DNA of 13,124 nucleotides, from the NCBI GenBank assembly GCA_003157445.1, contig PMJN01000495.1, positions 1 through 13,124 on the forward strand, given 5' to 3'. Within the stretch, counting starts at the first letter, position 1, and the number at the start of each line of letters is the position of its first letter. The DNA is from Micrococcales bacterium. Lineage in GTDB: Bacteria > Actinomycetota > Actinomycetes > Actinomycetales > Dermatophilaceae. The notes under the pieces were generated by a model, which was given only the letters and a program-made list of their open reading frames with translations, ran no database searches and had not been told where the DNA came from. The position numbers were made by a program, and so were the translations under genes. Positions 5,817-11,432 of the stretch are shown here, in pieces.

Positions 5817-7329
5817 TCATTCGGTGCGCATTCTCGATGGGCTCGCTGATAGTGCGTGACCGCGCGTCCCCGCGTCACAACGGGCTCTCGGACACCCGGC
5901 AGACAGGAGTTGGTCCGAGAGCACCACCCCCAAGCTGACCGCCGCCGCCGGAGCCAGATCGGCATGGCCGGAGTCGATCGCCACCTGGAACGCCTTGGCC
6001 GCAGCCACCAGGTCCCCCCTGCTCCTTGCGCACCACCCCCAAGTTGGACACCGCCGCCGGAGCATCATCGTGTCCGGAGTCGACCAGGGACTGCCACAGC
6101 TGACCGGCGACGTCGGTGTGGCCCACGAAGTACGCGCGGTGGGCGAGGAAGTTCGCGCGATCTACCGGCGCTGAGGCCGCCGCCTCCCGCCACGTGAACT
6201 CCGGCACAGGGTCCGCCGCGCGGCTGAGGTAGTCCACGATGTAGTCGAACGCGCGGTATCCACCGTCCGTCGGTTCAAGCAGGCGGTAGATGCCTTCGAC
6301 GCGTTCCTTGGCCCACTCGGTGGCAGTCTTGGTGTCCTCGCCCGGGTCATGGCGGTACGGCTGAGGCAGGTACCTGGGGGCCAATGCCGCCAGGGATGTT
6401 GCCGGGATGGCGTCTAGCCCGACGCGGTGCCAGTCCGCGGCCGCCCGCACCATCGCTGCACCCAGTGGGTGCTCGGACTCGCCGGTCTCGAACCGGTGGA
6501 CCGCGAGATGGCCGGCACCGACGTACTCGGCCAGCCCATACCGCTGCACGCCCTCACGAGTTCGTAGGTCGCTGATCTGCTCGGCAATGCGCTGCTGCTC
6601 GCCCGGGTCGGACTTGAGTCGCACGATCGTGAAGCGCTCGAGAAGCTCGGCCTGCGGTGGTCGCACGTCCTTGGCGGGTTGGAACTTCTCTCCTTTGCCC
6701 GCATCGTCGCCACAATGACATTGCCTCGACGGAGCATGCGGTCCAGCCACTCGACGCATAGCCCCTCGCCTGTCAGGAATCGGTCCATGTCGTCGAACCA
6801 CACCACTGCCCGCTTCGGCAGCCCTTCCTGCGCAAGTTGAGGTAGACCATCGGGCGGCACAGGGATGATGATTGGCCGATCGGCATACGCCTGCATCAGG
6901 ACACGGGCCGCCATACGAGTCTTGCCGGCCATCGAGTGCCCGACCACCAGCACAGGGCGCCCGGCACGCAGCCCCTCCAGCAGGTCGACCTGCTTGTCAC
7001 GGTCGATGTAGCCCACAGCTACGTGCGCCGGGTGCACCCCAAACTCGACCAGCTCAAGGTCCCGGACGCTGCGAAAACCACTACGCCCATCGGAAGTGCG
7101 TACCGAGCGATCCACCTTCGCCGCCCGCTCGTTGCCCTGCTTCGCCTGCAGCCGCAGCCGCGTCAGCCACAGTCCCCCAACCGCGGCGACCACCGCGAGA
7201 GCGAACACCGCCCAGGGCGGACCCTTCCACTGCCCTGGCAGCAACGCCACAACGGCCAGCATCCCGGCAAGGCAAACAACCCCAGGACTGCTCGCGCTTG
7301 GGACGCCAGTCCATCCCCCGCTGGGACAT
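5817..7329 (-). pseudogene. Membrane-anchored P-loop NTPase with C-terminal TPR repeats, multiply frameshifted
   Basis: Pieces in several minus-strand frames assemble into one protein. The start is probably ATG 7329 (GAGG about 8 nt upstream), reading MSQRGMDWRPKREQSW. A shift by one base near 7282 then leads into two membrane helices (VVCLAGMLAVVALLPG and WAVFALAVVAAVGGLWL, about 7275-7160). The NTPase core follows: Walker A GHSMAGKT (6918-6941) and Walker B R-A-V-V-W-F-D-D-M-D, then N-V-I-V-A-T-M-R-A-K-E. A duplicated GA at about 6688 breaks the frame; it resumes with K-F-Q-P-A-K-D-V to a helical region. Two TPR-like repeats with the D-S-G-H-x-D-x-A-P signature follow, separated by an extra G in a run of six near 6014-6019. 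The C-terminus trails off, whereas relatives carry many more 36-residue repeats. Such NTPase-TPR proteins resemble STAND-type signalling or defence proteins, but the role is unknown. Not functional as read. Confidence 0.75.
5921..6090 (-). repeat. Two TPR-encoding direct repeats within the NTPase pseudogene
   Basis: Blocks beginning CACCACCCCCAAG on the plus strand occur at 5922 and 6031, 109 bp apart. This is one 36-codon repeat plus the single-base insertion that breaks the frame. Each encodes S-G-H-x-D-x-A-P-A-A-x-S-L-G-V-V on the minus strand. The unit length matches the 36-residue TPR-like repeats of this family. Confidence 0.65.
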
Positions 7330-7594
7330 CTCACCGCCTCACTCGACGCCGGCCGCCAGGCGGTCTCTCCTCATAGAACCAGCAGGGAGCTCTCGACGGG
7401 GCCCAACAAGGAGAGATCGTGGCAACTAGCTGCGGGCTCCCACCCTCGCCGTACAACTTCGGCTACCTGGCGGGGCAATCCGTTGCTGCTCGGGCCATCA
7501 GGCGGGATTCGGCAGACGTTATCCCGCCTCATACGAGCAGAGATGCAGCTGGGCCGTTCGCACCGGCGCCGGCGCGACAGCAGCTCAGTTGTCC
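7330..7594. other. Upstream region of the NTPase gene, mostly unassigned
   Basis: Holds a start with a good ribosome-binding site at 7419 on the plus strand (listed separately) and a strong inverted repeat at 7497-7532. On the minus strand the sequence before 7329 should contain the NTPase promoter, but no clear hexamers could be placed. Confidence 0.4.
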
Positions 7595-7700
7595 TGTCCC
7601 ATCCAATCTGAGGCACGGGACAGATAGTTGGGACTCTCGCCGAGTTACCTCAAATAGCTGGGACTCGTGGCGACTTGCCTCAGATAACTGGGACTCGTAG
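7419..7700 (+). CDS. Doubtful ORF with strong RBS running into the repeat cluster
   Basis: A GTG at 7419 lies 5 nt after AAGGAG (7408-7413), one of the best Shine-Dalgarno matches in the window. It opens a 93-codon frame. The first 27 residues (for example LPPSPYNFGYLAGQSVAARA) look protein-like; the rest is Ala/Pro/Arg-rich, and the last 26 codons simply translate the 30-bp DNA repeats (recurring S-W-D-S), so the natural end is lost. It may be the surviving start of a gene cut by insertion of the repeat element. No family recognised. Confidence 0.25.
   Translation: MATSCGLPPSPYNFGYLAGQSVAARAIRRDSADVIPPHTSRDAAGPFAPAPARQQLSCPVPSNLRHGTDSWDSRRVTSNSWDSWRLASDNWDS
7497..7532. repeat. 12-bp inverted repeat (hairpin)
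   Basis: ATCAGGCGGGAT (7497-7508) and ATCCCGCCTCAT (7521-7532) are complementary at 11 of 12 positions around a 12-nt loop. It has neither a T-run nor a clear promoter position, so it could be an operator, a U-poor terminator or part of the nearby repeat element. Confidence 0.45.
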
Positions 7701-7725
7701 TGACCTGCCTCAGATAGCTAGGACA
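7595..7725. mobile_element. 131-bp MITE-like element or orphan transposon end
   Basis: The segment starts TGTCCC and ends GGACA, and its termini are imperfect inverted repeats sharing TGTCC at the tip and ATCTGAGGCA inside (7595-7615 against 7706-7725). Between them lie three more copies of the same motif, giving one copy in plus and four in minus orientation. Multiple copies of a transposase-binding motif at an element end are known for IS21-like and Mu/Tn7-like transposons, so this could be a deleted end of such an element rather than a true MITE. No transposase gene and no target-site duplication are visible. Confidence 0.5.
7616..7724 (-). repeat. Four copies of a 19-bp motif at exact 30-bp period
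   Basis: On the minus strand the motif GTCC-A--TAT-TGAGG-A recurs at 7706-7724, 7676-7694, 7646-7664 and, half degenerate, 7616-7634; starts are exactly 30 bp apart. The 11-bp gaps are also similar between copies (C-A-C-G-A or T-A-C-G-A). Thirty bases is close to three helical turns, so proteins bound to the copies would line up on one face of the DNA. Confidence 0.7.
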
Positions 7726-7836
7726 GATCACGGTCCGTCTTGTCCGTTGCCAAAGGATCTTCCTCTTTGTCATTGGATCTTCCTTGACCCGGCGCACCTT
7801 GCCACTGCGGATCTTCCGCAGAACGGACTCACCACC

Positions 7837-7849
7837 TAGGCTCGAGGCC
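7837..7849 (+). promoter_or_regulatory. -10 box of a leaderless promoter for the VOC gene
   Basis: TAGGCT (7837-7842) lies 7 nt before the ATG at 7850, placing the transcription start on or next to the start codon. The -35 region (around 7814-7819, TTCCGC) is weak. The copies of GGATCTTCC at 7755, 7775 and 7809 lie upstream and could be regulator sites. Confidence 0.5.
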
Positions 7850-8230
7850 ATGGCCGTCACCCGGACGATGTTCGTGACCCTGGACTGCGCCGACGCCACG
7901 GCGCTGGCGGAGTTCTGGGCGGCGATGCTCGGTGGGACCGTGGTGTTCACGACCCCCCTGTCGGTGGGGGTGCACAGCGAGGCGGGATGGCTCGCCGCGA
8001 TGGCCGTCGCCGACTACCGGCCGCCGACCTGGCCCGAACCCGACGTGCCGAAGCAGATCCACCTGGACCTGGCCGTCGACGACCTGGAAGCGGCCGTCGC
8101 GGAGGCGATCCGGTGCGGGGCGACCCCGGCCGCGCTCCAGCCGGCGCCCGAAGCACGCCGCATCCTGTTGGACCCCGCCGGCCACCCGTTCTGCCTGACG
8201 ACGATGATCCCACGCGAGGCCGGGGTCTGA
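7850..8230 (+). CDS. VOC-superfamily (glyoxalase-like) protein
   Basis: A 126-residue protein with the paired beta-alpha-beta-beta-beta modules of the vicinal oxygen chelate fold. Module one starts R-T-M-F-V-T-L-D-C-A-D-A-T-A-L-A-E-F-W (residues 5-23), the usual strand plus helix with the E-F-W signature. Module two starts Q-I-H-L-D-L-A-V-D-D-L-E-A-A-V (69-83) and ends with R-I-L-L-D-P-A-G-H-P-F-C-L (104-116), the D-P-x-G-H-P-F-C-L ending typical of the actinobacterial glyoxalase_6-like group. The ATG at 7850 is chosen over longer frames because a TAGGCT -10 box lies 7 nt upstream and the frame before it lacks VOC sequence; translation is probably leaderless. Family members range from lyases to antibiotic-binding proteins; the substrate is unknown. 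Very high GC at third positions, unlike the decayed DNA around it. Confidence 0.88.
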   Translation: MAVTRTMFVTLDCADATALAEFWAAMLGGTVVFTTPLSVGVHSEAGWLAAMAVADYRPPTWPEPDVPKQIHLDLAVDDLEAAVAEAIRCGATPAALQPAPEARRILLDPAGHPFCLTTMIPREAGV

Positions 8231-8267
8231 GGTGCAGTTGTACAGGATCCTCCGCTAAGCCTTGGGT

Positions 8268-8294
8268 TTGACAGCGGCCTCTAGGTTGGTGGCC
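8268..8294 (+). promoter_or_regulatory. Promoter remnant of the Tn3-type transposase fragment
   Basis: A perfect TTGACA (8268-8273) and a TAGGTT (8282-8287) lie before the ATG at 8295. TAGGTT ends 7 nt before the ATG, as expected for a leaderless gene, but its spacing to TTGACA is only 8 bp, so the two cannot be one promoter as they stand. Confidence 0.35.
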
Positions 8295-8496
8295 ATGTCG
8301 ATGGGGTTTCTCAGTGATGAGCAGGCGGCTGCGTATGGCCGGTTCGACGGGCGCCGTCGCGGGCGGAGCTGGAGCGGTCCTTTCCTCGATGACCTTGACC
8401 AGCAGTTGGTGGGTCGCCGTCGTGGTGAGCACAACCGGCTGTGGGTTTGCGCTGCAGCTTGGGACGGTGCGGTTTCTGGGGACGTTTCTGCCCGAT
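8295..8496 (+). pseudogene. N-terminal fragment of a Tn3-family transposase (DUF4158 region)
   Basis: From ATG 8295 the sequence reads M-S-M-G-F-L-S-D-E-Q-A-A-A-Y-G-R-F-D-G, the usual start of actinobacterial Tn3-family transposases. The next stretch makes sense only in another frame (A-P-S-R-A-E-L-E-R-S-F), then returns with L-D-D-L-D-Q-Q-L-V-G-R-R-R-G-E-H-N-R-L. After an extra T it shifts again to G-F-A-L-Q-L-G-T-V-R-F-L-G-T-F-L-P-D. So at least three indels occur in 200 bp. The remaining roughly 900 residues, including the catalytic domain, are missing. The match stops exactly where the terminator copy beside the partial tRNA begins (8498), so this is a recombination junction. Confidence 0.8.
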
Positions 8497-8497
8497 C

Positions 8498-8531
8498 AAA
8501 GGCCCTCTTCTCGGATCGGGAGAGGGCCTTT
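8498..8531 (-). terminator. Terminator hairpin copy next to the partial tRNA-Ala
   Basis: AAAGGCCCTCT and AGAGGGCCTTT form an 11-bp stem around 12 nt. Read on the minus strand it lies just downstream of the tRNA-Ala fragment, as the hairpin at 11195-11228 lies downstream of the intact tRNA. The two hairpins share the same outer stem and the following TGACCTGC, so they are duplicates. Confidence 0.7.
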
Positions 8532-8549
8532 GACCTGCAGTGATATCGG

Positions 8550-8592
8550 TGGAGCTGAGGGGACTCGAGCCCCTGACCCCCTCGTTGCGAAC
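8550..8592 (-). repeat. tRNA-Ala 3'-end duplicate (possible att site)
   Basis: Forty-two of 43 bases are identical to the 3' part of the intact tRNA-Ala at 11254-11296, in the same orientation: discriminator base, acceptor 3' strand, T-arm, variable loop and the anticodon loop up to the start of the 3' anticodon stem. The single difference changes the conserved T54 of the T-loop to C. The 5' half is absent, so it cannot make a tRNA. A direct repeat of a tRNA 3' end is the classic attL/attR signature of integration by a tyrosine recombinase. Confidence 0.75.
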
Positions 8593-8677
8593 TCGGGGCA
8601 TGGCGGTCGAGCATGCGTGTCTGAGCACGGATCTGGGCGTTCGAGAGCAAGTAAGCCCTGTCGAAGCCAACGGCGTT

Positions 8678-8703
8678 GCTGCACTTCGCTGCTGTACTTC
8701 TCG
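8678..8703 (+). repeat. 26-bp islet repeat, left copy
   Basis: Two 13-bp units, TGCTGCACTTCGC and TGCTGTACTTCTC, in tandem. An almost identical pair lies at 11157-11182, near the other end of the islet and in the same orientation, and a degenerate pair at about 9031-9056. The copies differ mainly at one C/T position in each unit. Confidence 0.5.
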
Positions 8704-8766
8704 GCCCTGCGAACTGAGCACCCGGACTGCCGCGAACCAGCGACCTATTCATTACGAGGGAGTTAC

Positions 8767-8892
8767 ATGCACCAGAAGCACTCCACGGACCAGCATCTGC
8801 AGCTTCAACCAAGGCAGCTCAGCACGGTCAGCATGGTCAGATTGAAGTCATGTATGCCCAAGATCCACCCACGCGGACGCAGGCATCTTTGA
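8767..8892 (+). CDS. Possible small Gln/His-rich ORF
   Basis: An ATG at 8767 follows GAGGGAG (8755-8761) at a suitable 5-nt distance and opens a 41-residue frame rich in Gln, His, Lys and Arg, ending at TGA. The composition is unusual and no family is evident. It lies inside the islet, upstream of the truncated sugar kinase on the opposite strand. The ribosome-binding site is the only support; it may be chance or the relic of a longer gene. Confidence 0.2.
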   Translation: MHQKHSTDQHLQLQPRQLSTVSMVRLKSCMPKIHPRGRRHL

Positions 8893-9248
8893 GTCCTTCC
8901 AGCCAGTTCCCTTGAAGGAACTTGGGTCCGACAAGCGCCGACAGCTGGCCAGTCGATTTGTTGTGCAACCGCAAGGACAGCCGGGGACGGAGAAGGGGTT
9001 AAGCGAGCACCAGGGAAGATCAAATAGCGTTGCTGTTCAGGACTGCTGGACTTCTCGGCGCTGCGAGTTCGCCTCCCCAACTTGGAAAGCCGGGGATGCG
9101 TGCTGACCTTCTGGTTCGACGCAGCCAGGCTTTTGGCGAGGATCGACCGTGCATCTGACGGCCGACCCCCCCGACTCCACCATGTCCGCCACACAGCTGG
9201 GGGGACGGGTGACTCATCTCGCCCGGACCTCGGCGCCGAGGCCGCGGT

Positions 9249-9716
9249 TCAGCGGTCGACGCGGGCGCTTCCTCCGCCGGCGAGCTTGAGCACTTCGGCC
9301 TTGGTCACCATGGTGGTGTCGCCCGGAGTAGTCATGGCCAGGGCGCCGTGCGCGGCGCCGTACTCGACCGCGGTCTGCAGTGGCTCGCCCTCCAGCAGGC
9401 CGTAGATCAGGCCGGAGGCGAACGAGTCGCCGCCGCCCCGGTCCAGGATCTCCAGCCGCTGGCGATGGGTCGCCTGGACGACAGCGGTGGACGGTGACAA
9501 GGCGATCGCGCCCCAGTCGTTAATGCTGGCCGAACGCACGGTGCGCATCGTGGTGGCGATGGTCTTGAAGTTCGGGTACGCGGCGGCGGCCTTGCCGATC
9601 ATCGCGGCGGACTTGTCCATCTCCAGGGCCGAGAGGTCCTCGCCGGTGCCCTCGACCTCGAACCCGAGGCTGGCCGTGAAGTCTTCCTCGTTGCCGATCA
9701 TCACATCGATGTGCCG
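9249..9716 (-). pseudogene. PfkB-family sugar kinase (KdgK-like), N-terminus missing
   Basis: The C-terminal half of a ribokinase-family kinase. Family sequence begins at about 9716 with H-I-D-V-M-I-G-N-E-E-D-F (the conserved N-x-x-E region) and continues through K-T-I-A-T-T-M-R and the ATP/anion-hole signature D-R-G-G-G-D-S-F-A-S-G, where the catalytic Asp is retained and the usual first D-x-G-A-G-D reads G-G-G-D. It ends after Y-G-A-A-H-G-A-L-A-M-T-T-P-G-D-T, typical of 2-keto-3-deoxygluconate kinases. The open frame extends upstream to 9872, but those codons do not resemble a kinase, so about 170 residues with the substrate-binding lid are lost. A KdgK would phosphorylate 2-keto-3-deoxygluconate in sugar-acid catabolism; this copy should be inactive. 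Confidence 0.8.
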
Positions 9717-9885
9717 GCCGTGCCCCCGACTTCGGAAGGAAGGAAAGACGCGCTGATCCTTCGTGAACGTGATAGCCGGACGAGTTGTGGCAGGCATCGG
9801 CTGGCTACTGCTTAGCCGGCCACGAACAGCACCGTCCGCATCGCTCAGAGGCCGCAAGGTGGACCGCGACATCGACTCGATTCGT

Positions 9886-9970
9886 GGTTATAGCCATAAT
9901 TTCAATCACCGATCTTATGGCTACAGCCACCTAGCCTTGATAGAATCTCAAGGCTGTAGCCATAAGATCG
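9886..9970. promoter_or_regulatory. Operator-promoter of the mobile-mystery operon
   Basis: CGATCTTATGGCTACAGCC (9910-9928) and its exact reverse complement (9952-9970) form a perfect 19-bp inverted repeat. A third, less exact half-site (GGTTATAGCCATAAT, 9886-9900) precedes them. The 23-bp loop holds a TAGAAT -10 hexamer (9941-9946) and a nested inverted repeat AGCCTTGA/TCAAGGCT (9933-9940, 9948-9955). Position and symmetry suggest binding by the XRE-type protein encoded just downstream, which would cover the promoter and autoregulate. This is inferred. Confidence 0.65.
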
Positions 9971-9993
9971 CTCGATGAACTAGGGGTTATGCC

Positions 9994-10443
9994 ATGAACT
10001 CGACTCAGTCGCGCGCCGCTCGGCGTGCTCTGGACCGACGCTTGAGCCACTTGCCACCGGCGGCAGCGTTCGCGCCGCCTGCGCGGGGCTGGATCAGAGC
10101 GGTCCGCAATGCGCTTGGCATGTCTGCCGCGGACCTCGCAGCACGCTTGCAGGTAACCGCGGCCAGTGTCAGCGACATCGAACGGTCCGAGCACGACCAC
10201 CGCATCCGGTTGGACACCCTGGAGCGCGCCGCCCAGGCGATGGGCTGCGAGCTGGTGTATGCACTGATCCCCCGCAAAAGCCTGACCGAGATCGTACAGC
10301 AGCAGGCACGAGGGAGAGTAGGCCAGCAGGTCCAGGCGGTCTCGCGCGCGATGGACCTGGAGGCGCAAGGCACCGAGGTCGACGACGAGGTCGTTCGTGA
10401 GGAGATGAAGCGACTCATCGATTCCGGACGGCTGTGGAAATGA
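9994..10443 (+). CDS. Mobile mystery protein A: XRE-type helix-turn-helix protein
   Basis: A 149-residue protein starting at ATG 9994 with AGGGG 7 nt upstream. Residues 1-33 are basic and Ala/Pro-rich and contain A-R-R-A-L-D-R-R-L, characteristic of the mobile mystery protein A family. Residues about 35-90 form the XRE/Cro helix-turn-helix: W-I-R-A-V-R-N-A-L-G-M-S-A-A-D-L-A-A-R-L-Q-V-T-A-A-S-V-S-D-I-E-R-S-E, then L-D-T-L-E-R-A-A-Q-A-M-G-C-E-L-V-Y-A-L-I-P. The C-terminal helix (to 149) is charged. The gene is the first of a two-gene unit; its stop overlaps the start of the Fic gene by ATGA. By analogy with antitoxin-Fic pairs it likely represses the operon through the upstream repeats and may neutralise protein B; neither is proven. 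Intact. Confidence 0.87.
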   Translation: MNSTQSRAARRALDRRLSHLPPAAAFAPPARGWIRAVRNALGMSAADLAARLQVTAASVSDIERSEHDHRIRLDTLERAAQAMGCELVYALIPRKSLTEIVQQQARGRVGQQVQAVSRAMDLEAQGTEVDDEVVREEMKRLIDSGRLWK

Positions 10444-11050
10444 CCCCCTTCGACGGTCAGCCGGACGGAGCCACCCCGCTGACCACAGAAGACTTGGAGG
10501 GGCTCAAGCCATCCTGGGTCTCTTCGCAGGCCGAGCTGAACCAGGCCGAGGCAGAGAACATCCTGCGCGGGCGCCTCTGGGCCTCGCGTGCCCGGCGACC
10601 GCCGTTCTGGTACCTACGCGACGCCGGTCTCAAGATCTGCACCAGCGGATGTTCGGGGACGTGTGGGTCTGGGCCGGCCAGCTGCGCCAGCGCGAGGCCA
10701 ACATCGGGGTGGACCCGCACCAGATCCCAGTCGCAGTGCGCGATCTGTGTGAGGACACCGTCACCCAGATCGGCAGCCGCAGCAAACTCGCCTACCCGGC
10801 AGACGAACTCGCGGTGCGCTTTCACCACCGACTGGTGCTCATCCACCCCTTCCGCAACGGCAACGGCAGACACGCACGCCTGGCCACCGATCTGCTGGTC
10901 GCCGACCTAGGAGTCGAACCGTTCACCTGGGGAGGCGCCGAACTCACCGCCCCCACCGACCTCCGAACCGATTACCTAACGGCCCTGCGCCACGCAGACA
11001 CCACTCTCGATTTCACGCCATTGGTCGAGTTCGCGCGGCGCACCAACTGA
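10440..11050 (+). pseudogene. Mobile mystery protein B: Fic-domain protein, one frameshift
   Basis: It starts at ATG 10440, overlapping the stop of protein A (ATGA). The N-terminus D-G-A-T-P-L-T-T-E-D-L-E-G-L is typical of mobile mystery protein B and includes T-E-D-L-E-G, fitting the (S/T)xxxE(G/N) inhibitory-helix pattern of Fic proteins. The frame breaks near 10634: W-Y-L-R-D-A-G-L-K should continue D-L-H-Q-R-M-F-G-D-V-W, which is in the next frame, as if one G were lost. The rest is complete: the Fic core H-P-F-R-N-G-N-G-R-H-A-R (10844-10879), with catalytic His and the anion-binding G-N-G-R, but Asn where most AMP-transferring Fic enzymes have Asp or Glu. Rejoined length is about 203 residues. 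Fic enzymes modify proteins with AMP or related groups; the target is unknown. Inactive as read, unless the indel is an error. Confidence 0.85.
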
Positions 11051-11156
11051 TCACCCACTCCCAACCCTGGACCGTCAACCGACGAGCTCACGCTCCTCGG
11101 GAGTTCGATCTGCGCATGTGCGCTACCTACGACGGGCACCACTCGGGTGAGCAACT

Positions 11157-11182
11157 GCTGTACTTCGCTGCTGCACTTCGCC
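11157..11182 (+). repeat. 26-bp islet repeat, right copy
   Basis: TGCTGTACTTCGC followed by TGCTGCACTTCGC; the partner is at 8678-8703. It lies between the end of the Fic gene and the terminator of tRNA-Ala, so the two copies sit near opposite ends of the islet. Confidence 0.5.
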
Positions 11183-11194
11183 CGACACCACCAC

Positions 11195-11228
11195 AAAGGC
11201 CCTGATCCCGTTTCGGGAGAGGGCCTTT
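11195..11228 (-). terminator. Terminator hairpin downstream of tRNA-Ala
   Basis: AAAGGCCCT and AGGGCCTTT pair, with an inner CCCG/CGGG stem around TTT. Read on the minus strand it begins 26 nt after the tRNA 3' end and finishes with TTTG. It is duplicated in variant form at 8498-8531. Confidence 0.75.
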
Positions 11229-11253
11229 GACCTGCGGTTATACATCCTATCGG

Positions 11254-11326
11254 TGGAGCTGAGGGGACTCGAACCCCTGACCCCCTCGTTGCGAACGAGG
11301 TGCGCTACCAGCTGCGCCACAGCCCC
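11254..11326 (-). tRNA. tRNA-Ala (anticodon CGC)
   Basis: 73 nt fold into a full cloverleaf: acceptor GGGGCTG/CAGCTCC with the G3-U70 wobble pair that identifies alanine tRNAs, D-arm GCGC/GCGC, anticodon stem CCTCG/CGAGG with loop TTCGCAA (anticodon CGC, reading GCG), variable loop GGGTC and T-arm AGGGG/CCCCT with loop TTCGAGT. CCA is not encoded; CCG follows the discriminator A. It lies downstream of the glpR/sepX-like gene on the same strand and marks the edge between core genome and the accessory region. Confidence 0.97.
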
Positions 11327-11432
11327 ATGGTGCGGACGAAACGATAACACCGTGGCACGGCTAGTCAGAAACGAGCACCACTGCACGCCCACTGAAGTCG
11401 CTCCAAAACGGGCGTTGTCTAGGACGCGACCT

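Larger units (their letters stand above)
8593..9248. other. Stretch inside the islet without a confident gene
   Basis: Holds one small ORF with a good ribosome-binding site (8767-8892), a short hairpin AGTTCC/GGAACT near 8910-8926, and two related repeats of the type TGCTG-ACTTC at 8678 and 9031. Larger open frames on both strands have no starts or motifs that support them. Confidence 0.4.
8550..11296. mobile_element. Putative tRNA-Ala-integrated islet, decayed
   Basis: A roughly 2.7-kb segment lies between the tRNA-Ala 3'-end copy and the complete tRNA-Ala. It carries a truncated sugar kinase and the mobile-mystery A/B genes, a pair usually found on mobile DNA. The integrase that would be expected is absent. 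Because the terminator hairpin is present at both ends, a segmental duplication of the tRNA locus followed by insertion is an alternative to simple att-site integration. Confidence 0.45.

Noticed and set aside
7616..7724. Regular 30-bp period repeats as a CRISPR array
   Set aside because: The bases between copies are also similar rather than unique spacers, there are only four copies, and no cas gene is present.
8311..8721. Minus-strand frame containing NEGVRGSSPLSST, and the similar frame at 11123-11392
   Set aside because: This peptide is the well-known false translation of tRNA sequence; both frames run over tRNA-Ala or its copy.
8730..8765. tRNA-like string on the minus strand (CGTAATGA, then GGTTCGC)
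   Set aside because: The anticodon and T stems do not pair and no acceptor stem exists, so it is not a tRNA gene; at most a relic.
9717..9872. Upstream extension of the sugar kinase frame to a start at 9872
   Set aside because: The extra 52 codons do not resemble kinase sequence; the true N-terminus is replaced by unrelated DNA.
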